Source of the DNA: Flavobacteriaceae bacterium
GTDB lineage: Bacteria; Bacteroidota; Bacteroidia; Flavobacteriales; Flavobacteriaceae
Direction: 5' to 3'
Assembly: GCA_009926065.1 (NCBI GenBank)
Contig: RFPP01000006.1
Location: forward strand, 1 to 64,000
DNA length: 64,000 nt
Shown here piece after piece: positions 25,647-33,439 of this stretch. Made by a program: the position numbers and the translations under genes. Under the pieces are notes generated by a model. It was given only the letters and a program-made list of their open reading frames with translations. It did not search any database and was not told the DNA's origin. How positions within the stretch are numbered: the first letter of the stretch is position 1; each line of letters opens with the position of its first letter.

Positions 25647-26705
25647 CTATAAATTGATTAAGAAGTTTATTGTATCAATATTATCAGCATAATCCCACAA
25701 TTTTGGTTTTTGTGTTTGTCCAAATGACACGCTATTTTCAATTAAATTATTGGAAACAATACACTGAATTTGCTCGTAATCTTGCAGTAATCTGTTTTTT
25801 ATATCCTCCAAATTATCATAATATTCATAAAATACGCATGAAATTGGCGAAGCATAACTTGTATCTTCTTTGATAATTAAAAATTCATTGTCCAATAAAT
25901 TAAAATTACTCATCAAGAAAACGGCCTTATTGTAATCGTAATTGTTAATGTACTTTTCAAATTTCATCACTTGGTGATAAGGATACATGCCGTTAAAAAA
26001 AATATCAAAATTATAATTTCTTGGTACAAATAACTTAGAAACATTTCTACATCCTAAACCAAAATAACGAAAGATATCCTCTCCTAATGCAATCATTTGC
26101 TCCTTGGTTTCATTTCCGTCTAAAACAGCAACTGAATTTCTTGATTTTCTAATAATTGAGGGTTTGTCCTTGAAATAATATTCGAAATATCGAGCGGTAT
26201 TATTACTTCCGGTTGCAATTACAGCATCATAATATTCTAATTTACCCTCTACAAAAGTGATGTAATCTTCTAATTTAGGTTCAATCGAAATTATGTATTT
26301 TGCTAAAAAGGGTAATAAATACTGATCGTTTGAAGAGGTTTTCACCAATACTTTATGACCTGAAAGTAAAACAGAAATAAAATCATGAAAACCCACTAAA
26401 GGAATATTTCCTGCTAAAACCAATCCAACTGTTTTAGGATTTACATTATCTAAATTATAACTACCCAACCATAGGTTTAAATTCTCCTCGGTCAATGCCT
26501 CTGCCCAAGATTGAATTGCAAAATATACGTTTTCATTGGTGTACCAGCCGTTATGTGATGGTGATAACTGAATTAATTCAATGAATTTATCATAAAACAA
26601 ATCGTTGTTAAGAACCGTCTGACATTTAGTATTTCCAACCTCAGAAAATTGCGATAAAAATTTACCTAGTTGAATGAAAATACTTTTTTTATGTTCTAAT
26701 GTCAT
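25647..26705 (-). CDS. Acyl-CoA reductase (LuxC-like)
   Basis: A 352-aa aldehyde-dehydrogenase-superfamily protein related to LuxC and long-chain acyl-CoA reductases. Supporting segments are GLVLAGNIPLVGFHDFISVLLSGHKVLVKTSSNDQYLLPFL, IATGSNNTARYFEYYF, SRNSVAVLDGNE and the likely catalytic Cys in FRYFGLGCRNVSKLFVP. No luxD/luxE or luciferase genes are nearby, so bioluminescence is not implied. I start at MTLEHKK; the 14 upstream residues of the track ORF cover the divergent promoter. The natural substrate is unknown. Confidence 0.85.
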   Translation of the reverse strand: MTLEHKKSIFIQLGKFLSQFSEVGNTKCQTVLNNDLFYDKFIELIQLSPSHNGWYTNENVYFAIQSWAEALTEENLNLWLGSYNLDNVNPKTVGLVLAGNIPLVGFHDFISVLLSGHKVLVKTSSNDQYLLPFLAKYIISIEPKLEDYITFVEGKLEYYDAVIATGSNNTARYFEYYFKDKPSIIRKSRNSVAVLDGNETKEQMIALGEDIFRYFGLGCRNVSKLFVPRNYNFDIFFNGMYPYHQVMKFEKYINNYDYNKAVFLMSNFNLLDNEFLIIKEDTSYASPISCVFYEYYDNLEDIKNRLLQDYEQIQCIVSNNLIENSVSFGQTQKPKLWDYADNIDTINFLINL

Positions 26706-26710
26706 ATTGA

Positions 26711-26742
26711 TTTGTTTATGATAAGTTTTGGATGTAATTTTG
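26711..26742 (+). promoter_or_regulatory. Ferredoxin gene promoter (TTTG-N20-TAATTTTG)
   Basis: The -33 TTTG at 26711-26714 and a perfect -7 TAATTTTG at 26735-26742 with a 20-nt spacer. It lies within the longer version of the acyl-CoA reductase ORF, which supports the shorter start for that gene. Confidence 0.55.
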
Positions 26743-26744
26743 CA

Positions 26745-26777
26745 CAAAAATAAGGATAAAAATGTCGAATTTCAAAA
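26745..26777 (-). promoter_or_regulatory. Acyl-CoA reductase promoter (TTTTG-N20-TATTTTTG)
   Basis: On the minus strand, TTTTG (plus-strand 26773-26777) and TATTTTTG (26745-26752) are spaced by 20 nt. Its core is adjacent to that of the rightward ferredoxin promoter, so the polymerase footprints overlap. Confidence 0.55.
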
Positions 26778-26834
26778 GATTAACTCTTGGACAAAATTAA
26801 GACTTTATGACCTTTAACTTTAAGACTATAAAAA

Positions 26835-27185
26835 ATGGCAATAAAAATAACAGACGAATGTATTAATTGTGGTGCTTGTGAACCGGAATGTCCGAACACA
26901 GCAATTTATGAAGGAGCTGACGATTGGAGGTACAAAGACGGAACAAAAATTAGAGGAAAAGTAATTTTGGCCGATGGTACAGAAGTAGATGCTGACGCAC
27001 CTCAAACACCTATTTCAGATGATATTTACTATATTGTTCCAGGTAAATGCACCGAGTGTAAAGGGTTTCACGAAGAACCACAATGTGCAGCTGTTTGTCC
27101 TGTAGATTGTTGTGTTCCTGACGAAAATCATGTGGAAAGCGAAGAAACACTTCTAAACAGACAAGCTTTTTTACACAACGAATAA
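26835..27185 (+). CDS. 4Fe-4S dicluster ferredoxin
   Basis: A 116-aa soluble electron carrier with two cluster sites. The first is [19 protein letters not shown] (CxxCxxCxxxCP). The second is [22 protein letters not shown], where an eight-residue insert follows the second Cys, as in Alvin/YfhL-type ferredoxins. A charged 40-residue linker ([20 protein letters not shown]) separates them. Divergent from the acyl-CoA reductase gene with overlapping promoters, so the two may be functionally linked, although LuxC-type reductases normally use NADPH. Confidence 0.92.
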   Translation: MAIKITDECINCGACEPECPNTAIYEGADDWRYKDGTKIRGKVILADGTEVDADAPQTPISDDIYYIVPGKCTECKGFHEEPQCAAVCPVDCCVPDENHVESEETLLNRQAFLHNE

Positions 27186-27186
27186 T

Positions 27187-27222
27187 AAAAAAATCCTGAG
27201 CTATAAACTCAGGATTTTTTTT
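27187..27222 (+). terminator. Ferredoxin gene terminator
   Basis: AAATCCTGAG … CTCAGGATTT with a 7-nt loop and nine T. The A run on the other side makes it usable by the converging receptor gene as well. Confidence 0.85.
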
Positions 27223-27247
27223 TGAATAAAATTATTTAAAAAATAAA

Positions 27248-29929
27248 TTAGAATTTATAATTCAAAGATAAGTTAACCATAGTCCCTAATTGACTAAAAT
27301 GATACCCATCATAACCCATTTGGGAATAACGTCCATTAAAAGTAACCAGATTGAATTGTTCTCTCTCATTTGTAACCGTTGATGTACCATTTAAAATTGC
27401 AGTTCCTGCTGCATTTTCTGCTTTAAATTTCCATTCAGGTAAAACATTTAATAGGTTATTTACGTTTAAAGCAATTGTTAATTTTTTAGATGCGGAATAA
27501 GTAATTCCTAAATCAGTTACAACTTTAGTTAAAAATTCAACTCTCAAATCATTAGACATACCCGCATTTTTAAATTTAGTAGGTCCAAAAAGTGTATTAT
27601 TTAATGACAAACCCCATTTTCCAATTTCGTAGTCAGCACCTCCAATAAATTTAAATTTAGGTCTTGAAGTAAATAATAATGCTTCTTGAGTAGCGTCTAT
27701 AACTGATTGCCCTACAGCATTAACGCTAGCAGGATTTTTAACTGCACCCTCTCTTTCATTTTGAATCGTATAATTACCTGAAAGGTTCAATGCCATTTTT
27801 CCTTCACCTATAGTTATGTTTCGATAACCAGTTACTAAATCAATTCCTGAAGTTCGAGAGTCTATACCATTCACAAAAAAAGCGGAGTTATTGGAGACAG
27901 AAAATTGGATTGTATTTCCCAATACTATTCTATCATTAACTTTTATATTATAATAATCTAAAGTTAAGTTGAAGTTTTTAGATGGTTTCAAACCAAAACC
28001 AACGGTAAAATTAGAAGAATTTTCAGCATCCAATTTTGGAACACCACTTGCTCTTGCAGCAGAAGAAACATTGTTAATCAACCCTTCCACAACAATTCCT
28101 TGTCCAGGAACGAAAGAAGATTGAGATTTTTGAGTATAAATTTGATGCAATGAAGGAGCTCTAAATCCTGTAGAAAGTGATGCTCTCAAAGTAACTTTAT
28201 CATCCGCAAATTTATATCTAGAACTTACTTTCCAAACTGTTGCACTTCCAAAATCACTATAATTTTCATATCTAAGAGTTCCATTTATAAGAAAGTCTTT
28301 ATTAAAATCATATGCTAAATCTAGGTAAGCTCCAAGATTGTATCGATTAAATTTTCCAGAGTTTTCTGGAGTATTTCCTTGAAATGAATCGGCTCCTGAA
28401 CCAATATATGAAGCTTCGTCTCCAACAAGAATCTCAAAGTTCTCTGTTCTAAATTCTGAACCAAAACCTACACTTAGTTTATCATTTATGTTTTTAGAAA
28501 TATCAATATTTCCTACATAATGATTGAATGTTGTTCCCCCAGGTTTAAACGAAATAGGTGTTGCTGAACCATAGATGAAATTTCCATTACTATCTTTAGA
28601 TCTATTTTGAGAATTCGAAACACCATATATTTGAGAATTTCCCCCAGTTGTTATACTCGCATCGGTATTCCAACCATTTTTGACAGATTTATATCCTAAT
28701 GTTGCATTATAATCATTCAAATCTCCTTCAAATGTTGGAACATATCCCATATAATTTGCGGGATTTCCCCCAGCGAATAAATCTGCTAGATAGGGCATGT
28801 CTGCAACAGATCTCCAGTAGGGAGTTCTATAATTAGCAAATGAATTTACTTTTTTGTAAACATAAGCTGCATTATAATACATTTGAGTATTGTCATTAAA
28901 TTTTTCCCCACCGTTAATTAAGAATTTTGCAGAAGCGGTTTCTGGAGAACCATTTATGTTTCCTGCATCTGGCATTTTTGCTAAAAAAGCATTAACTACT
29001 GACAAACTAGCCCCAAAATCAGCCGCTTCTCCATCTGCATTTACTTTACCTGGTCTGTTGGCTAATGCTACTTTAGAAAAGTCTATTGTATAATTAATAA
29101 ATCCGTTTTCCCCAACAGTAGATCCGTTATTTAAACTAATTCCAAACATCTCACCATCACCTTTACTTGTAATTCCACTTCTTAATGTAGCAGAACCAAT
29201 TGTGGTATTTTTTTTAAGTATAATGTTCATAACCCCAGCTATGGCGTCAGAACCATATTGTGCAGAAGCACCATCGCGAAGAATTTCTACTCTTTCAATA
29301 GCATCTGTAGGGATTGCTGAAATATCTGAACCTGTTTCACCTCGTCCTGGAGAAGTTTGAGTATAAACTAATGCACTCATATTTTTTCTTTTTCCATTAA
29401 TAAGAATTAATGTTCTACTTGGTCCCATGTTTCTAATCTCGTATGGATCTAGTAAAGACGTAGCATCATTAACCGGTGTTTGAACGGTATTAAATGAAGG
29501 TATTCTATATTGTAATGCTTTATCAAAAGTTGATTGTCCTGTAGAAGACAATTCTTTGGCTGACAAAACATCTATAGGTAATGCAGAATTTGTATTGCTT
29601 CGTGGAGCGGTTCGTGTTCCAACAATTACAATTTCATCTAATGCTTGTTCACCTTGTTCAGAAAGAACGACATCAATAGTTGATTCTGTAGCCATTTTTT
29701 CAACTTTTGAAAACCCAATATAACTAAAAGTTATTGTTGCGCCTTCTTTTACTTTAATCTTGTAATTTCCTTGGAGATCTGTTGTTGTACCGTTTGAAGT
29801 TCCTTTTTCTAGGACATTTACACCAGGAAGTACTACTCCTGTGTTGTCTTTTACTACTCCTGTAACTTCTTTTTGGGCAAAAAGAAAAGAGATGTTCAAT
29901 AATAGTGCGAATAATGTAATTTTTTTCAT
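27248..29929 (-). CDS. TonB-dependent outer-membrane receptor
   Basis: An 893-aa ligand-gated porin. A signal peptide (ITLFALLLNISFLFAQ) precedes a carboxypeptidase-regulatory-like domain (VTGVVKDNTGVVLPGVNVLEKGTSNGTTTDLQGNYKI, residues 20-95). The plug domain has IPTDAIERVEILRDGASAQYGSDAIAGVMNIIL. The ~22-strand barrel follows, with FRAPSLHQIYTQK and a final LSLNYKF. No SusD partner, TonB or substrate gene is adjacent, so the ligand is unknown. It is not a classic SusC. I start at the second Met (MKKITLF). Confidence 0.95.
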   Translation of the reverse strand: MKKITLFALLLNISFLFAQKEVTGVVKDNTGVVLPGVNVLEKGTSNGTTTDLQGNYKIKVKEGATITFSYIGFSKVEKMATESTIDVVLSEQGEQALDEIVIVGTRTAPRSNTNSALPIDVLSAKELSSTGQSTFDKALQYRIPSFNTVQTPVNDATSLLDPYEIRNMGPSRTLILINGKRKNMSALVYTQTSPGRGETGSDISAIPTDAIERVEILRDGASAQYGSDAIAGVMNIILKKNTTIGSATLRSGITSKGDGEMFGISLNNGSTVGENGFINYTIDFSKVALANRPGKVNADGEAADFGASLSVVNAFLAKMPDAGNINGSPETASAKFLINGGEKFNDNTQMYYNAAYVYKKVNSFANYRTPYWRSVADMPYLADLFAGGNPANYMGYVPTFEGDLNDYNATLGYKSVKNGWNTDASITTGGNSQIYGVSNSQNRSKDSNGNFIYGSATPISFKPGGTTFNHYVGNIDISKNINDKLSVGFGSEFRTENFEILVGDEASYIGSGADSFQGNTPENSGKFNRYNLGAYLDLAYDFNKDFLINGTLRYENYSDFGSATVWKVSSRYKFADDKVTLRASLSTGFRAPSLHQIYTQKSQSSFVPGQGIVVEGLINNVSSAARASGVPKLDAENSSNFTVGFGLKPSKNFNLTLDYYNIKVNDRIVLGNTIQFSVSNNSAFFVNGIDSRTSGIDLVTGYRNITIGEGKMALNLSGNYTIQNEREGAVKNPASVNAVGQSVIDATQEALLFTSRPKFKFIGGADYEIGKWGLSLNNTLFGPTKFKNAGMSNDLRVEFLTKVVTDLGITYSASKKLTIALNVNNLLNVLPEWKFKAENAAGTAILNGTSTVTNEREQFNLVTFNGRYSQMGYDGYHFSQLGTMVNLSLNYKF

Positions 29930-30047
29930 AAACAAATTGTTTTATAGGTGTATAAATAATAAAATATGGGCCAAGGTAACATAAAAAAAATGACTATCAG
30001 TAAAATAAAGAAATTATTTACTGATTTTTATTAAAAGATATAAATCC

Positions 30048-30055
30048 TATATTTG
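30048..30055 (+). promoter_or_regulatory. ychF promoter (TATATTTG)
   Basis: A perfect TAnnTTTG match 23 nt upstream of the start codon. Confidence 0.5.
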
Positions 30056-30077
30056 CACTCTTAAAAAATAAACCATA

Positions 30078-31172
30078 ATGAAAGCAGGAATTGTAGGATT
30101 ACCAAATGTTGGAAAATCAACATTATTCAATTGTTTGTCTAACGCTAAAGCACAAAGCGCTAACTTCCCATTTTGTACTATCGAACCCAATATTGGTGTA
30201 GTAAATGTACCTGATTCAAGAATCTCAAAATTAGAAGAATTAGTAAAACCAGAGCGCGTTCAAATGGCAACTGTTGATATTGTTGATATTGCAGGTTTAG
30301 TCAAAGGAGCAAGTAAAGGAGAAGGTCTAGGAAATCAATTTCTTGGAAATATTAGAGAATGTAATGCTATAATTCATGTTTTACGATGTTTTGATAATGA
30401 TAATATTATTCATGTTGATGGAAATGTAAATCCGATTAGAGACAAAGAAACCATTGACATCGAATTGCAATTAAAAGACCTTGAAACCGTTGAAAAACGA
30501 CTTGAAAAAGTAAATCGAGCTGCAAAAACAGGGAATAAAGAGGCGCAAACTGAAAAAGCATTATTAGACCGTATTAAAGACGCTTTATTACAAGCAAAAT
30601 CAGCCAGAACTGTAATTCCGCAAAATCATGAAGAAGAAGAATTAATGGAATCATTCCAATTAATTACCACAAAACCCGTTCTATATGTTTGTAACGTAAA
30701 TGAAGAAGCCGCTGTGAACGGTAATCAATATGTAGATCAAGTTCGCGAATTAGTAAAATCTGAAGACGCCGAAGTAATCATACTTTCTGTGGGTGCTGAA
30801 GCTGATATCGCAGAATTAGAAAGTTATGAAGAACGTCAAATTTTCCTTGAAGACATGGGATTAACTGAACCAGGATCTTCGGTTTTAATTCGTGCAGCCT
30901 ATAAATTATTGAAACAACAAACCTATTTCACCGCTGGAGTTAAAGAAGTTCGTGCATGGACAATCAATGTAGGGGCCACTGCACCTCAAGCCGCTGGTGT
31001 AATTCATACCGATTTTGAAAAAGGATTTATCCGTGCCGAAGTAATCTCCTACGAAGATTTTATTCACTATGGATCTGAAGCCAAATGCAAAGAAGCAGGA
31101 AAATTTAGAGTAGAAGGAAAAGAATATGTTGTAAAAGATGGCGACGTAATGCACTTCCGATTCAACGTATAA
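30078..31172 (+). CDS. ychF: Ribosome-binding ATPase YchF/OLA1
   Basis: Universally conserved Obg-family P-loop protein that prefers ATP and binds ribosomes and translation factors. The 364-aa protein has Walker [13 protein letters not shown] (7-18), the switch [25 protein letters not shown] and, in place of the NKxD of true GTPases, [10 protein letters not shown], which is the family's known adaptation to ATP. The helical insert and the C-terminal TGS domain ([31 protein letters not shown]) are present. Own promoter and terminator. Confidence 0.97.
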   Translation: MKAGIVGLPNVGKSTLFNCLSNAKAQSANFPFCTIEPNIGVVNVPDSRISKLEELVKPERVQMATVDIVDIAGLVKGASKGEGLGNQFLGNIRECNAIIHVLRCFDNDNIIHVDGNVNPIRDKETIDIELQLKDLETVEKRLEKVNRAAKTGNKEAQTEKALLDRIKDALLQAKSARTVIPQNHEEEELMESFQLITTKPVLYVCNVNEEAAVNGNQYVDQVRELVKSEDAEVIILSVGAEADIAELESYEERQIFLEDMGLTEPGSSVLIRAAYKLLKQQTYFTAGVKEVRAWTINVGATAPQAAGVIHTDFEKGFIRAEVISYEDFIHYGSEAKCKEAGKFRVEGKEYVVKDGDVMHFRFNV

Positions 31173-31183
31173 ATAAATATAAG

Positions 31184-31208
31184 ACCGCTAGATTAGCGGT
31201 TTTTTTTT
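31184..31208 (+). terminator. ychF terminator
   Basis: ACCGCTAGATTAGCGGT followed by eight T, 11 nt after the stop codon. Confidence 0.85.
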
Positions 31209-31210
31209 AA

Positions 31211-31352
31211 GAGCCTGTTTCCAGCTATCCATTACAAGATTTTTTAATAAAATGTTGTTTTCTAACCAAAAATGGAGCTTCCTTTGGTCGCTCATTAAAA
31301 CTAAGAAAAAATACATTTTCTCAAAAAAATGCTATCCATTTCTATCTGGGGC
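31211..31352 (+). repeat. REP-like intergenic element, family B, copy 2
   Basis: Starts GAGCCTGTTTCCAGCTATCC and ends CCATTTCTATCTGGGGC. The 5' arm GCC plus CCAG (split by TGTTT) pairs with CTGGGGC at the other end. Copy 1 (12692-12780, opposite orientation) has AGC plus CCTG pairing with CAGGGCT. Inner A/T arms (ACAAGATTTTTT … AAAAAAAT) and a central GAGC/GCTC hairpin suggest a long cruciform or RNA hairpin. Non-coding. Confidence 0.75.
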
Positions 31353-31553
31353 AAAATATCGTTTTATATTATTTATTTCGTTTATAAATCTAAAATCTGA
31401 GATCTTAAATTATAAATAAAATTGTCAATATCATTCTTAATAACTTTGAAAAAAATAATTTTAAAACTAAGCGAATATAACTAAATTAGCACTCTGTTGG
31501 TCTGAAATTAATATAATACCAAACAAATAGCAGTAAAATCCATATTAATTAAA
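31353..31553. other. AT-rich leader region upstream of the topoisomerase genes
   Basis: No ORF or RNA gene seen. Apart from one promoter match (31441-31448) it looks like ordinary AT-rich leader. The rest of this 380-nt gap is the ychF terminator and the REP-like element. Confidence 0.6.
31422..31448 (+). promoter_or_regulatory. parE/parC promoter (TTG-N16-TAACTTTG)
   Basis: A perfect TAnnTTTG at 31441-31448 with TTG at 31422-31424. It implies a leader of about 100 nt before the start at 31554. Confidence 0.45.
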
Positions 31554-33416
31554 ATGTTAGAACAAAATCAATATACCGAAGACAATATACGCTCCCTCGA
31601 TTGGAAAGAACATATCCGAATGCGACCAGGAATGTATATTGGAAAACTAGGAGATGGCTCCTCTCCTGACGATGGTATTTATATACTTTTAAAAGAAATA
31701 TTAGATAACTGTATCGATGAATTTGTAATGGGAGCCGGCAAAACCATTGAGGTTACCATAAAAGATAAAATAGTAACTGTTCGTGATTATGGTCGTGGAA
31801 TTCCATTGGGAAAAGTAGTTGATGTAGTTTCCAAAATGAATACTGGAGGTAAATACGATTCGCTTGCCTTCAAAAAATCGGTAGGTTTAAATGGTGTTGG
31901 TACTAAAGCTGTAAATGCACTTTCTAATTATTTCCGTGTTGAATCTGTTCGTGATGACAAACAAAAAGCTGCAGAATTTTCGGAAGGAAATCTAGTTTTA
32001 GAAGAAGATATAATTGAAACCACTAAGAGAAAAGGTACCAAAGTAACCTTCACTCCTGATGAAACGATATTTAAAAATTACAAATTCCGAATTGAATATG
32101 TAATTAAAATGGTGAAAAACTACTGTTACCTTAACAACGGTTTGACCATTTTATTCAACGGAGAAAAATACTATTCTGAAAATGGTCTTAAAGATTTATT
32201 GGAGGAAACCATTCACGCCGATGATTTAGAATACCCAATCATACATTTAAAAGGAAATGATATCGAAATTGCGCTTACACACAGTAAAACGCAATACAGC
32301 GAAGAATACCACTCCTTTGTAAACGGTCAAAACACTACTCAAGGAGGAACACATTTAGCGGCCTACAGAGAAGCTATTGTAAAAACAATACGAGAATTTT
32401 ACAACAAAGGGTTTGAAGCTTCCGACGTAAGAAAATCAATCGTAACTGCAATTAGCATCAAAGTAATGGAACCCGTTTTTGAATCACAAACAAAAACTAA
32501 ATTGGGTTCTACTGATATGGGTTCTGAAGCTGGAATGCCATCGGTTCGTACTTTTGTAAATGATTTTGTGAAAACAAATTTGGATAATTATTTACATAAA
32601 AATCCTACCACTGCTGATGCCTTATTACGCAAAATTCTACAAGCAGAACGCGAAAGAAAAGAACTTTCAGGAATTAGAAAATTAGCCACTGATAGAGCAA
32701 AAAAAGCCAATCTTCATAATAAAAAATTAAGAGATTGCAGAGTACATCTTCAAGATACCAAAAACCCTCGAAGTTTAGAAAGTACCCTTTTTATTACCGA
32801 AGGAGATTCGGCTTCTGGATCAATTACTAAATCTAGAGATGTCAATACCCAAGCAGTATTTAGTTTGCGTGGTAAGCCTTTAAATTCCTATGGAATGACT
32901 AAGAAAATCGTTTACGAAAATGAAGAATTCAACTTGCTACAAGCCGCATTGGATATAGAAGATGGATTGGAGCGTTTGCGATATAATAATATTGTAATTG
33001 CAACCGATGCCGATGTGGACGGAATGCACATACGATTATTATTAATTACGTTTTTCCTGCAATTTTTCCCAGAATTAATAAAAGAAGGCCATTTGTATAT
33101 TTTGCAAACTCCCCTTTTTAGAGTAAGAAATAAGAAAGAAACGATATATTGCTATTCAGACGATGAGCGAAAAGAAGCCATTGAGAAGTTAAAACCCAAA
33201 CCTGAAATCACTCGATTTAAAGGATTGGGAGAAATTTCACCTGATGAATTTAAAAATTTCATTGGAGAATCCATTCGTTTGGACCCAATTATGATGGATA
33301 AAGCCACATCAATTGAGCAATTATTATCCTTCTATATGGGTAAAAATACCCCTGACCGCCAAGATTTTATTATTAAAAACTTGAAAGTCGATTTAAATGT
33401 TGTCGAAGCAATTTAG
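31554..33416 (+). CDS. parE: Type IIA topoisomerase ATPase subunit (ParE/GyrB-like)
   Basis: ATPase subunit of topoisomerase IV, which decatenates daughter chromosomes. The 620-aa protein has a GHKL ATP-binding fold ([37 protein letters not shown]), a transducer, and the TOPRIM domain with [10 protein letters not shown] and [15 protein letters not shown]. Length and the pairing with the next gene match the Bacteroidota enzyme usually named topoisomerase IV. Gyrase versus topoisomerase IV cannot be proven from this window alone. Confidence 0.9.
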   Translation: MLEQNQYTEDNIRSLDWKEHIRMRPGMYIGKLGDGSSPDDGIYILLKEILDNCIDEFVMGAGKTIEVTIKDKIVTVRDYGRGIPLGKVVDVVSKMNTGGKYDSLAFKKSVGLNGVGTKAVNALSNYFRVESVRDDKQKAAEFSEGNLVLEEDIIETTKRKGTKVTFTPDETIFKNYKFRIEYVIKMVKNYCYLNNGLTILFNGEKYYSENGLKDLLEETIHADDLEYPIIHLKGNDIEIALTHSKTQYSEEYHSFVNGQNTTQGGTHLAAYREAIVKTIREFYNKGFEASDVRKSIVTAISIKVMEPVFESQTKTKLGSTDMGSEAGMPSVRTFVNDFVKTNLDNYLHKNPTTADALLRKILQAERERKELSGIRKLATDRAKKANLHNKKLRDCRVHLQDTKNPRSLESTLFITEGDSASGSITKSRDVNTQAVFSLRGKPLNSYGMTKKIVYENEEFNLLQAALDIEDGLERLRYNNIVIATDADVDGMHIRLLLITFFLQFFPELIKEGHLYILQTPLFRVRNKKETIYCYSDDERKEAIEKLKPKPEITRFKGLGEISPDEFKNFIGESIRLDPIMMDKATSIEQLLSFYMGKNTPDRQDFIIKNLKVDLNVVEAI

Positions 33417-33439
33417 TATAAAAGAGTCAATAAAAATTA

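Noticed and set aside
26706-26747. 14-residue N-terminal extension of the acyl-CoA reductase
   Set aside because: The extension overlaps the divergent promoters and has no family similarity.
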